In this document: positions 1 through 7,381 of the stretch, one piece after another | How the letters are laid out: every line of letters begins with the position of its first letter | Position numbering within the stretch: position 1 is the stretch's first letter | Assembly (NCBI GenBank): GCA_016209865.1 | Contig: JACQVL010000022.1 | Span: forward strand, 1-9,938 | Origin: Candidatus Latescibacterota bacterium | GTDB taxonomy: Bacteria; JAAXHH01; JACQVL01 | Reading direction: 5' to 3' | Length of the DNA: 9,938 nt | The notes under the pieces: model-generated | Databases searched by the model: none | What the model saw: the letters and a program-made list of their open reading frames with translations, nothing else | Told to the model about the DNA's origin: nothing | Program-made: the position numbers and the translations under genes

Positions 1-1
1 A

Positions 2-670
2 GGAGAATTTCTGCTCCGCTATCAGACCCCCAGCGGCGGGTTCTATGCCCTCGACGGTGAAACGCCTTTTCTGGAACCGGTTTGCACCGCCTGGGGAGGA
101 TTGGCGATGCTGGCAACAGGATGTGTTGCGCCAGCCCGCCGCGCTGGCGACCTGCTGGTGAACCTGGTGGCGGCCCAGCCCGATCCGGGGCGGTTCTACT
201 TCCGGATGGACGTGGAGGGCCACATCATCACAGATGTCCCTGCCGGATCTGAGTTGTTCTACTACGTGGATACCGCGCGTCCCAAACAGATCTACTTCAA
301 CCCGGGGATCGCTTTGATCTATCTAGCGCATCTCTACCGCGCCACCGGGGAGGAGCGCTACTTGAACGCCAGCAGCGAGATATTCCGCTTCACCCAGCGC
401 TGCGCCGACGATGTGTACCGTTTTCCGCCGAGCGGAAAACTGGGTCTGGGCTGTGCGCTGCTCTACGCGATTGCTGGGACTCCTGCGGCTCGCCGCGCTG
501 CGGTTTGCGTGGGGGACTACCTCATCGAGACCCAGACCGTAGAAGGGTTCTGGCGATTGCCAGAGGAAGAACTCTACGCTTCCATACAGAACAAGGAGAG
601 CTTTGAGGTTCACCTGGACCTCTGCTCAGAATTCAGCACCTTTCTCATGGAAATCGCTTCCTTGTGCTAA
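2..670 (+). CDS. Alpha/alpha-toroid-like protein, C-terminal part (5' truncated)
   Basis: The reading frame is open from base 2 to the TAA at 668-670, and the gene enters from outside the window; the first ATG, at 101, is internal. The 222 visible residues are rich in aromatic and Gly-containing helix-hairpin segments: TPSGGFYALDG near the start, then KQIYFNPGIALIYLAHLYRA, SGKLGLGCALLYAIAG and SEFSTFLMEIA near the end. This periodicity fits an alpha/alpha six-barrel, as in terpenoid-cyclase or unsaturated-glucuronyl-hydrolase-like folds. I cannot name the family or assign catalytic residues. The neighbouring sugar genes make a carbohydrate-active or carbohydrate-binding role plausible, but that is inference. 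The fold call is moderate and the function is unknown. Confidence 0.72.
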   Translation, partial: GEFLLRYQTPSGGFYALDGETPFLEPVCTAWGGLAMLATGCVAPARRAGDLLVNLVAAQPDPGRFYFRMDVEGHIITDVPAGSELFYYVDTARPKQIYFNPGIALIYLAHLYRATGEERYLNASSEIFRFTQRCADDVYRFPPSGKLGLGCALLYAIAGTPAARRAAVCVGDYLIETQTVEGFWRLPEEELYASIQNKESFEVHLDLCSEFSTFLMEIASLC

Positions 671-695
671 CCATCAGGAAGGCAGGAGCGGAGCC

Positions 696-866
696 ATGAT
701 ATTCCCCGCCGGCGATTGGGGTACGCAGTTTCGCTGGTCCTTTGCGGACGCTGCCTGCCAGGCGGAATCCATCATCCGCCTGGTCGATTCCACCGCCGAC
801 GGAGTCTTTCTGTTCAACGCCCAGCCCTATACCCTGGCTGCGGTGCTGGAAGGAGCGCAGCAATAG
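696..866 (+). CDS. Small ORF resembling the end of a TIM barrel; possible gene remnant
   Basis: This 56-residue ORF starts at ATG 696, with AGGAG at 684-688 and a 7-nt spacer, 25 bp after the preceding gene. The peptide begins MIFPAGDWGTQFRW and contains VDSTADGVFLFNAQPYTLA. An 'ADGVFLFNA' strand followed by a helix is typical of the last beta/alpha unit of TIM-barrel hydrolases, with the 'WG.QFRW...AA.QA..II.L' helix before it. At 56 residues it cannot be a complete barrel. It is either a small protein made from a good ribosome site or the surviving tail of a deleted gene. G or C is frequent in third codon positions, which supports real coding ancestry. No function is assigned. Confidence 0.45.
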   Translation: MIFPAGDWGTQFRWSFADAACQAESIIRLVDSTADGVFLFNAQPYTLAAVLEGAQQ

Positions 867-921
867 GACATGCCTCAGTTCGAGAGGGGGCCATCTCCCC
901 GCCTCTGTCCCGCCTAGCCTG

Positions 922-1095
922 GTGCGCCGCAGCGACAGCAGCGTGGACCTCATGGTCGCCAGTGGCCGTGGCCGGGGCGGGGAAGGGCCGCCTTACTATC
1001 CGCGCGAGGCCCCGCTGTTCATCGCGGCGCGGGACCTGGCCCCGGAAGAATTCTTCGCCATGGCAGAGCGGGCACAGATCGTGCCAGAAAAATAA
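922..1095 (+). pseudogene. Start-less coding remnant in a shifted frame
   Basis: This frame is +1 relative to the preceding small ORF and ends at the TAA at 1093-1095. Its last ~50 codons look coding: G/C-rich third positions and an ordinary acidic, aromatic C-terminus (PPYYPREAPLFIAARD, then APEEFFAMAERAQI). The other frames here give Arg/Ser/Cys-rich junk. The possible starts, GTG 922 and ATG 952, have no Shine-Dalgarno site, and the frame between 866 and 922 is unconvincing. I read it as the tail of a gene broken by a deletion or frameshift, perhaps the same gene as the ORF at 696-866. The left boundary is arbitrary and the family is not recognised. Confidence 0.3.
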
Positions 1096-1178
1096 GGAGC
1101 AGGGAGAGACTTCGTGATCGGCGCGGCACCTCAGATCGAAGGGCACATGAGGCAATCCCACTGAATGAGGAGAGACCC

Positions 1179-2300
1179 ATGAAAATCAGGGAGGTAAAAG
1201 TATTTCCAGTTAGGGAGTTCGTGTACGTCAAGGTTATCACCGATGAAGGATTGCACGGGATCGGGGAAGCTTCGCTCAGCGGTCGGTCCCTGGCGGTGGT
1301 CGAGGCCCTGGAACATCTAAAACCCCTGTTGATAGGCCAGGACGCGACCCGGATCGAGTACCTCTGGCAGGACATCTTCCGGGGCACCTTCTGGCGCGGG
1401 GGCCCGGTCCTGCAGTCGGCGCTGGCCGGCATCGACATCGCCCTGTGGGACCTGGCCGGGAAAGCCCTGGGCGCGCCGACCTACCGTCTCCTGGGCGGGG
1501 CAGCGCGGGACCGGGTGCTGGTCTACCGGCATGTGGGCGGACAGACCCCGGAAGAGTTGATCGAGAACTCGCAGCGCCTGCTCGCAGAAGGCTGGAGGGT
1601 CTTGCGGATCTCGCCCATCGATGGGATCGAAGGCGGGTTTAATCCCAAGCGAGCAATCCTGCGCGGCGTCGAGCATTTTTCCGCCCTGCGCCGGGCCATT
1701 GGGGAAGAAGTAGAGGTGATCTTCGAGGTCCACACCCGCCTGACGCCGATCCGGGCCATCGAGTTGTGCAATGCCATCGCGGATTGCCGTCCCTTCTTCG
1801 TCGAGGATCCGATCCGCTCCGAGAATCCCGCCTCCTTCGCCACCCTGCGCGCCCACACCGATGTCCCCATCGGCACTGGAGAGCAGTTGCATACCAAATG
1901 GGCCTTTCGCGAGCTGATCGAGCAGGAATTGATCGACTATCTGCGGGTGGACATCTGCCACACCGGCGGGATCACCGAGGGGAAGAAGATCGCGGCGCTG
2001 GCTGAAATGCACTACCAGGAACTCGCCTGCCACTACACTGCGAGTCCGGTGAGCACTGCGGCCATGCTGCATCTGAATCTGTCGGTGCCCAACTGTGCGG
2101 TGCAGGAGTATGCGCCGCCAGCTGCGTACATGAGCGAGGTCATCGAGCACGATTTGAAGACCGAGGCGGGGTATCTGCTCTGTTCAGAGTCACCCGGCCT
2201 GGGGGTCGATTTGAACGAAGAGGCGGCCGCGGCCTATCCCCATGTGCCGGGCGAACCACCGCACTGGCGGCGGGAGGATGGGGCCGTGCAGGACTGGTGA
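1179..2300 (+). CDS. Enolase-superfamily sugar-acid dehydratase (galactonate dehydratase-like)
   Basis: This 373-residue protein belongs to the mandelate racemase/muconate lactonizing enzyme group and is cytoplasmic (no signal peptide). An N-terminal capping domain (to ~120, with FWRGGPVLQSALAGIDIALWD at 71-91) precedes the barrel. Predicted active-site residues are E183 and H185 (FEVHTR), E209 (FFVEDP), E235 (GTGEQ), D258 (RVDICHTGG), H285 (ACHYTASP) and E310 (AVQE). These match the functional residue numbers I recall for E. coli DgoD, except that the first metal ligand is Glu, not Asp. The C-terminal EDGAVQDW also resembles DgoD's EDNSVAEW. The expected reaction is Mg-dependent dehydration of an aldonic acid to a 2-keto-3-deoxy acid. 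Galactonate or arabinonate stereochemistry is plausible but unproven, so no symbol is given. The start at ATG 1179 has GAGGAGA at 1167-1173. An 83-bp gap precedes the gene. Confidence 0.9.
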   Translation: MKIREVKVFPVREFVYVKVITDEGLHGIGEASLSGRSLAVVEALEHLKPLLIGQDATRIEYLWQDIFRGTFWRGGPVLQSALAGIDIALWDLAGKALGAPTYRLLGGAARDRVLVYRHVGGQTPEELIENSQRLLAEGWRVLRISPIDGIEGGFNPKRAILRGVEHFSALRRAIGEEVEVIFEVHTRLTPIRAIELCNAIADCRPFFVEDPIRSENPASFATLRAHTDVPIGTGEQLHTKWAFRELIEQELIDYLRVDICHTGGITEGKKIAALAEMHYQELACHYTASPVSTAAMLHLNLSVPNCAVQEYAPPAAYMSEVIEHDLKTEAGYLLCSESPGLGVDLNEEAAAAYPHVPGEPPHWRREDGAVQDW

Positions 2301-2383
2301 GGCGTGGGTGAAGTGGAGTCCCTTTCAGGCCTGGCTGAGCGCAGGAGGCCCGCATGAACTGGAATCCAAATAACTTCAGTTCG

Positions 2384-2393
2384 AAAGGAGGAG
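2384..2393 (+). promoter_or_regulatory. Strong Shine-Dalgarno site for the GH36 gene
   Basis: AAAGGAGGAG lies four bases before ATG 2398, about seven from the GGAGG core. It fixes the GH36 start, because the first in-frame family-like residues follow directly. A second strong site (AGGAGG, 2343-2348) lies upstream and serves an ATG in another frame. Confidence 0.8.
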
Positions 2394-2397
2394 AAGA

Positions 2398-4554
2398 ATG
2401 GAGAACCTTTCAAGAGACCCCTCTGCTTCCATCCTCGTCCGGAGCGCCCCCTTTCCCGGCCTGTGCTACATCTCCGGGCTGACCCTCTACGATGAAGCGC
2501 TGATCGAGGGCCGTTGGGTCGGCCGGTACTGGACAGCAAACGGGTTTATCGAACCGGAGCGAAACCTGAAATGGGTGACGCAGAACAGTCACACTCCTGA
2601 CAGCATCATCGGGCTTGATCTGCATGCGTTCGGACTGGAGATGGACGGCCAATCGCTCCACTTTGGCTGGGAGCTTGAGGGGATTCACCAGGGGCCACCT
2701 GGCAAGACGGGCGTGTGCCGCTCGGTTGCCCACTTGCGTAGCCGTCTCCGCCCGGTCATGCTCTCCATCCATACAGAAGTGGACGGCACCGGGTTTCTGC
2801 GACGATGGCTGGAGGTGAAGAATACGGGCGACAGCCCCTCTGCACTCAGCGCAATCTGGCCGTGGAGCGGGCTACTGGCCCGTGTGACCAACTGGCGGGA
2901 GACACTCGGCCAGGACGCGCCCGTGTTTATCGTGGGCTCTATGGCGGAGCGCACCTGGGGCACAGAGGGCGCGTTTGCCTGGCAGCCGTTGCCGAGCACC
3001 CCGCTCCGACTGGAGAGCCGGACGGGGAAGTCGGGGCACGGGACCCCGTTCTTCATCGTGCGGAACGAGGCCACGGGGGAACATATCGTCGGCGGCCTGG
3101 AGTGGTCGGGCAACTGGGCGATCGAGCTGACCTGTGAGCAATTCGGCTCGTCGGACGCGTTGCTGGGGTTTCGGGCCGGGCCGGTCAACCCTGGACCGCT
3201 ACGGGTGGTGGCGCCCGGCGAAACGGTGACGAGTCCAACGATGCACCTGGGAATGCTCTTTACCGACCTGGACGGCGCAGTGCAGGCATGGCATGCCCAC
3301 CTGCGGAAGAGCGTGCTCTGTCCCCAGCCGGAAGGGCGAGCCGGCCTGGTGGTCTACAACCACTGGAGCTACCATGAGCACGAAATGACGGAGGAGCGAC
3401 TCAAGTTTGAGGTAGACGTCGGGGCGGAGATCGGCGCGGAAGTCTTCGTCGTGGACGCCGGATGGTTCGGGAATATCAACACCAACTGGTGGACGACGGT
3501 CGGGGATTGGACGTGCGGAAATCGGCTCCCTGACGGACTGGAGCCCGTCTTCTCCTACGCGCGCCAGAAAGGGCTGCTCTGCGGTCTGTGGATGGATGCG
3601 GAACGCCTGGGCTCCGAGAGTCAAGTCGCCAAGGAACACCCGGAATGGCTGCTCACGCGGTACGGGACGCCGACCGGCTCCGGGGATCTGGACCTGACGA
3701 ACCCGGACGCGCAGGCGTGGCTGGAGGCGCAGATCGTCGGGCTCATCGAGCGGTACGGCCTCGACCTCTTCCGTCTGGACTATAATACCACTCCCTATGA
3801 GGGTGGGCAAACGCTCCGTGACGGGTACATGGAGAATTCCCAGTGGCGGCATTACGAGTTCGTCTACAGCCTGTACGACCGGTTGAAGCAGCGGTTCCCT
3901 TCATTGATCCTTGAGAATTGCGCGGGCGGTGGCGGGCGGACGGACCTCGGTCTGGCCAGTCGCTTCCATCATACCTGGATTACGGACTGGCAAATCCTGC
4001 CGCGAGCCATTCGAATTCTGAACGGGATGACGCTCGCCCTCCCGCCAGAGCGAGTAGACCGGAACTCTGGCGTCGGACAGAACGCCCATGTTCGGGGAGC
4101 CCTGGACACACAACTCCGTGCGACGCTGTTCAGCCACTGCACTCTGACCGGAATCTATCCCTCGCCCGGCGAACGAAACCCAGAGCACGTCCAGCGGGTC
4201 CGGCATGCAGTCGATCTCTACAAGCACTTCATCCGGACGTTCCTCTCGACCTGCCGGGTGTATCATCACACACCCATCCTCGCCGGTCGGGAGCCGCGGG
4301 GATGGTGTGTCTGGGAGTACGTGGCGGCGGATGCGTCACGGGCGGTCATCGGTCTGTTCCGCCTGGCAGGCGCGGCTGAGACCGGGTACCATGTGTCTCC
4401 GCGCGGCCTGGACCGTCAGAAGCGTTACCGCATTACCTTCGACAACGAAGGGACAACGATCGAAAAAGATGGGGATACACTAAGACGTGATGGACTCTCT
4501 GTCTCTATCGGTCATGCGTTAGGGTCTGAATTATTGCTGTTGCAGGCGGTGTGA
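2398..4554 (+). CDS. GH36 family glycosidase (alpha-galactosidase-like)
   Basis: At 718 residues this has normal GH36 length: an N-terminal beta-supersandwich (~1-300), a TIM barrel (~310-620) and a C-terminal beta domain. There is no signal peptide, so it acts in the cytoplasm as a retaining exo-glycosidase. Visible barrel motifs are YNHWSYHEHEMTEE (320-333), FVVDAGWFG (350-358), VGDWTCGNRLPDGL (368-381), GLWMDAERLGSES (396-408), HPEWLL (414-419), LFRLDYN with nucleophile D461, CAGGGGRTDLGL (508-519), and WITDW with acid/base D530. Compared with textbook GH36 enzymes, LDDGW is VDAGW, the Lys of KWD is Arg459, EPE is DAE and SDN is TDW. The fold and mechanism are secure. The sugar removed may not be plain alpha-galactose. 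It lies 97 bp downstream of the sugar-acid dehydratase, consistent with shared transcription. Confidence 0.92.
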   Translation: MENLSRDPSASILVRSAPFPGLCYISGLTLYDEALIEGRWVGRYWTANGFIEPERNLKWVTQNSHTPDSIIGLDLHAFGLEMDGQSLHFGWELEGIHQGPPGKTGVCRSVAHLRSRLRPVMLSIHTEVDGTGFLRRWLEVKNTGDSPSALSAIWPWSGLLARVTNWRETLGQDAPVFIVGSMAERTWGTEGAFAWQPLPSTPLRLESRTGKSGHGTPFFIVRNEATGEHIVGGLEWSGNWAIELTCEQFGSSDALLGFRAGPVNPGPLRVVAPGETVTSPTMHLGMLFTDLDGAVQAWHAHLRKSVLCPQPEGRAGLVVYNHWSYHEHEMTEERLKFEVDVGAEIGAEVFVVDAGWFGNINTNWWTTVGDWTCGNRLPDGLEPVFSYARQKGLLCGLWMDAERLGSESQVAKEHPEWLLTRYGTPTGSGDLDLTNPDAQAWLEAQIVGLIERYGLDLFRLDYNTTPYEGGQTLRDGYMENSQWRHYEFVYSLYDRLKQRFPSLILENCAGGGGRTDLGLASRFHHTWITDWQILPRAIRILNGMTLALPPERVDRNSGVGQNAHVRGALDTQLRATLFSHCTLTGIYPSPGERNPEHVQRVRHAVDLYKHFIRTFLSTCRVYHHTPILAGREPRGWCVWEYVAADASRAVIGLFRLAGAAETGYHVSPRGLDRQKRYRITFDNEGTTIEKDGDTLRRDGLSVSIGHALGSELLLLQAV

Positions 4555-4660
4555 ACATGTTTATGGATTTTTACTGATGGGAGCAGGGAGCGGCGGGCAG
4601 CTTCTCTGCTCTGTCGCTGTCGATGTACGTGGGTGAAAGGTAAAAAAGGGGCGTGCGGCG

Positions 4661-7372
4661 ATGTCGATCACGAACAGTGCATGGGTACAGAAGGGATTCC
4701 AGGACTTCATCCGGGGGACATTCGAGGATGGAGGGAGTAACCTGTACGTCAATGCAAACGGCATCATCGAGATGATTCACCGGACAGACGTGAACCACGA
4801 CGGGTATGTCGATATCATTCTGCCCAATTCTCACGGGTATATTGAGCGAGGGCCGACGTGGGTCTACAGAGTGGGGGCCGGGGAAGGGAAAGACTGGGAG
4901 CGCCGGGAGCTGCCGAACGATAGCGGGTGGATGAGTCGCATCGTGGATGTCGATGGGGATGGGTTCCCCGACCTGATCGTCGTGAATGGTGAAAACGGCG
5001 TCACGTCTGAGTTGATGTCGTACGTCTACTGGGGTGGTCCCAACGGGCTGACCGGTGAGCGAACAGAACTCCCGACCGTAGGGGCCTACGATGTGGCGAT
5101 CGTTGACGTGAACCGGGATGGGTACCTGGACCTGATCTTTCCTTCCGCCTGGGTTGATCATCACAACCCCGGACGCCCCAGACTCCTTCACGTCTATGTG
5201 CAGACCGGGGCGCGTCAGTTTGAGGACGCCTCGGAGCGGTACGGGTTGAGCGGGGTGGCTGCGGTGTCGGCGGCCTCTGCCGACCTGAACGGCGACGGGT
5301 GGCCTGACCTGGTGATCGCAAACTACCGGAGTGAGTTTGATTACGACACGGATTCCTTTGTCTACTGGGGAACGGAGGATGGGTTTGATGTCGAAGCCCC
5401 CTTACGTCTCCCGACCCATTGCGCCCTGAGGGTCCTACTCGCCGACCTCGACAGTGATGGCCGTAAGGAGATCATCTTCTGCGGGGGTGATCAGGTCATG
5501 ATCTACTGGAACGATCGGGGCACATTCACCCCTGATCACCGCACGACCATTGAGACGAAGGGGTTCAGCACGATGTTCTGCCTGGGAGCGATGAACGCTG
5601 CTGCTGCCGATCTGGATCTGGATGGGCGCAACGAGTTGGTTCTGGCGACCGAAGACGGGGTGCAAATCCGCTCTTCGAGCGATCTGCAGAAGGTACACAC
5701 GTTTCTTCCCCTGGGATACGCCTCGTGGGTTCACGCCGCAGACCTGGATGAGGATGGCCGGCCGGAACTGATCGTCAGCAAGTATGACGACCGGATCACC
5801 TACGAGACGGAGTCGATGATCTTCTGGAATGGAGCGGAGGGGTTTTCCACCGACAGGGTGAGCCGGGTGCCCACCGCCGGCGCGATGGGCTGCACAGCCG
5901 GTGATCTTGACGGGGATGGTCGTCCGGAGGTGGTCTTCAACAACACCATGCTCGGCCCGTCCCAGTTCTACAAAGATTTCCCGATTTACGTCTATCTGGG
6001 GAGCAAGGATGCCGTCTACGGCGTCCACCGCCGGCTGGAATTGCCCTCCGGAGGGGGGAGCACTGCCTGCGTGATGGCCGACCTCGATCTGGACGGCTAC
6101 CACGATCTGGTCATCACGACACCAGAGGGAATCCGCATCTTCCCGGGTAGCCCGGACGGCCCCAGGTCCGACCGGTCTATTGACCTGCCCGTCCGTGGTG
6201 GACCTGTAATGCAGGTCCATGTGGCCGACTTCAATCGGGATGGCTATCTCGATCTGCTCGTCTCGGTGCAGACGTACGATGACCGTCCCGAGTCGATGGC
6301 CGATTCCTCGGTCATCTTCTACGGGTCGGCCGGAGGGTTTTCGACCGACCGAACCGAGGTCCTGCCGACTTACAGCGCCGGCCAGGCACATCTGGCCGAC
6401 GTCAACCGGGATGGGTACCTCGACATTGCTATGGGGGATAAACGGGGGTATGTCAGGATCTTCCTCGGTGGGCCTGACGGCTATTCCCCCGAGCGCGTCT
6501 GGAAGATTCCGCTCAATTTTACCCTGATAGGCTCGCTCAACACCGCCGACCTGAACAAGGACGGATGGCTCGATCTGATCGTCGGTATCCTGAGCCACTA
6601 CCAGCGGGAACGGGGAACCTTTTTTATCTTTTACGGGGGGCCGGAGGGGTTCGATCCCGGCAACAGCCAATGTTACGTCGGGGGATACTCTCCCCACCAG
6701 ATCAGTATCGCCGATTTCGATCGCGATGGGAACCTGGACCTGCTCGTGGCGGCCTATTCGTCAGATCTCACACGGGTCTTACCGGCCCAACTGTTCCGGG
6801 GGAACGGCCGGATCATCGACCTCGATCATCCCCTCGACATTCCGGCCGATTCTGCCTCCCACATCACGGCCATCGACCTGAACCGCAACGGCTACGTCGA
6901 TCTGATTGTGGCCTGCCACCGCAATGACCTGGGGCATCAGGTCGATTCGCTGATCTACTGGAATGGGCCTGCCGGGATCTCCCCAGAACGGACGACACCG
7001 CTGCCCGGGATGGGACCTCACTGGATGACCATCAGAGATCACGGGAACGCCTACACCCGGGAGCCGGTGGAACACTACATCTCACCGGCGTTCGATTTGC
7101 AGGGCCGGATGCCCGCCTCGATTTCCTGGGATGCCTCTGTCCCCCCGACGACGCAACTGAAGTTCCAGTTGCGCTGGGCGAGCAACAGAGAGCATCTGGA
7201 ACAGGCCGAATGGCAGGGGTCAGGAGGGGAGGGGACGTACTACGAACGCTCGGGGGAAGCGGTACAGCATGTCCCTCTGACAGCGCACTGGCTGCAGTAC
7301 CGGGCGAGGTTTGTCTCTCTGTATGACTGCTCCTCACCCCAGTTGCAAGAGGTACGTGTCGACCTTCAATAG
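4661..7372 (+). CDS. FG-GAP/VCBS-type repeat protein with 14 calcium-loop blades
   Basis: This 903-residue protein contains fourteen D-x-[DN]-x-[DN]-G-x-x-[DE] loops, starting at residues 43, 96, 149, 208, 262, 317, 361, 415, 474, 523, 580, 630, 685 and 739. Spacing is 44-59 residues. Most loops are followed by a beta strand of the DLIV type, then a Y(W/Y)G-x-x-x-G(F/L)-type segment. This is the calcium-binding blade of integrin-like FG-GAP propellers, and 14 fits two seven-bladed propellers. Residues ~785-903 form a separate, probably beta-sandwich domain (HYISPAFDL at 805-813, WLQYRARFVSLYD at 877-889). No signal peptide is visible. A TGA at 4634-4636 in the same frame rules out a longer N-terminus. 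The ATG follows an AAGGGG site at 4646-4651. No catalytic residues are evident. Binding or scaffolding of a carbohydrate or enzyme is inference. Confidence 0.88.
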   Translation: MSITNSAWVQKGFQDFIRGTFEDGGSNLYVNANGIIEMIHRTDVNHDGYVDIILPNSHGYIERGPTWVYRVGAGEGKDWERRELPNDSGWMSRIVDVDGDGFPDLIVVNGENGVTSELMSYVYWGGPNGLTGERTELPTVGAYDVAIVDVNRDGYLDLIFPSAWVDHHNPGRPRLLHVYVQTGARQFEDASERYGLSGVAAVSAASADLNGDGWPDLVIANYRSEFDYDTDSFVYWGTEDGFDVEAPLRLPTHCALRVLLADLDSDGRKEIIFCGGDQVMIYWNDRGTFTPDHRTTIETKGFSTMFCLGAMNAAAADLDLDGRNELVLATEDGVQIRSSSDLQKVHTFLPLGYASWVHAADLDEDGRPELIVSKYDDRITYETESMIFWNGAEGFSTDRVSRVPTAGAMGCTAGDLDGDGRPEVVFNNTMLGPSQFYKDFPIYVYLGSKDAVYGVHRRLELPSGGGSTACVMADLDLDGYHDLVITTPEGIRIFPGSPDGPRSDRSIDLPVRGGPVMQVHVADFNRDGYLDLLVSVQTYDDRPESMADSSVIFYGSAGGFSTDRTEVLPTYSAGQAHLADVNRDGYLDIAMGDKRGYVRIFLGGPDGYSPERVWKIPLNFTLIGSLNTADLNKDGWLDLIVGILSHYQRERGTFFIFYGGPEGFDPGNSQCYVGGYSPHQISIADFDRDGNLDLLVAAYSSDLTRVLPAQLFRGNGRIIDLDHPLDIPADSASHITAIDLNRNGYVDLIVACHRNDLGHQVDSLIYWNGPAGISPERTTPLPGMGPHWMTIRDHGNAYTREPVEHYISPAFDLQGRMPASISWDASVPPTTQLKFQLRWASNREHLEQAEWQGSGGEGTYYERSGEAVQHVPLTAHWLQYRARFVSLYDCSSPQLQEVRVDLQ
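4787..6901 (+). repeat. Coding repeat region: 14 calcium-binding propeller blades
   Basis: The region runs from the first codon of blade loop 1 to the last codon of loop 14, with a period near 160 bp. Most copies have diverged at the DNA level, but some stay close. The loops at 5105-5131 and 6398-6424 differ at only 2 of 27 bases (GACGTSAACCGGGATGGG followed by TACCTSGAC). Loop 14 has Asn in place of the third acidic residue (DLNRNG). Confidence 0.85.
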
Positions 7373-7381
7373 TAGTGTGTC

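Noticed and set aside
1114-1164. 16-codon ORF from GTG (MIGAAPQIEGHMRQSH)
   Set aside because: Too short and without a convincing ribosome site. Treated as part of the degraded stretch and not listed as a gene.
1317-2150. 277-codon open frame on the minus strand
   Set aside because: It is a shadow of the enolase-superfamily gene, which has a full catalytic residue set on the plus strand.
2329-2350. GGCCT...AGGCC inverted repeat after the dehydratase gene
   Set aside because: Five-bp stem, long loop and no T-run. It overlaps the AGGAGG site and looks like chance in G+C-rich DNA.
4540-4567. Possible sigma-70-like promoter (TTGCAG, 16 bp, TATGGA) after the GH36 gene
   Set aside because: Both boxes are poor matches and the -35 box lies inside the GH36 coding end. 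Too weak to call.
4581-4611. Possible hairpin GAGCAG...CTGCTC after the GH36 gene
   Set aside because: A six-bp stem with a 19-nt loop and no following T-run, so not a credible terminator.
5435-6697. 420-codon open frame on the minus strand
   Set aside because: It lies antisense within the blade-repeat gene. The repeated D-x-D-x-D-G codons keep the opposite strand free of stops. The product is a repetitive Val/Gly/Pro/Arg string with no family features.
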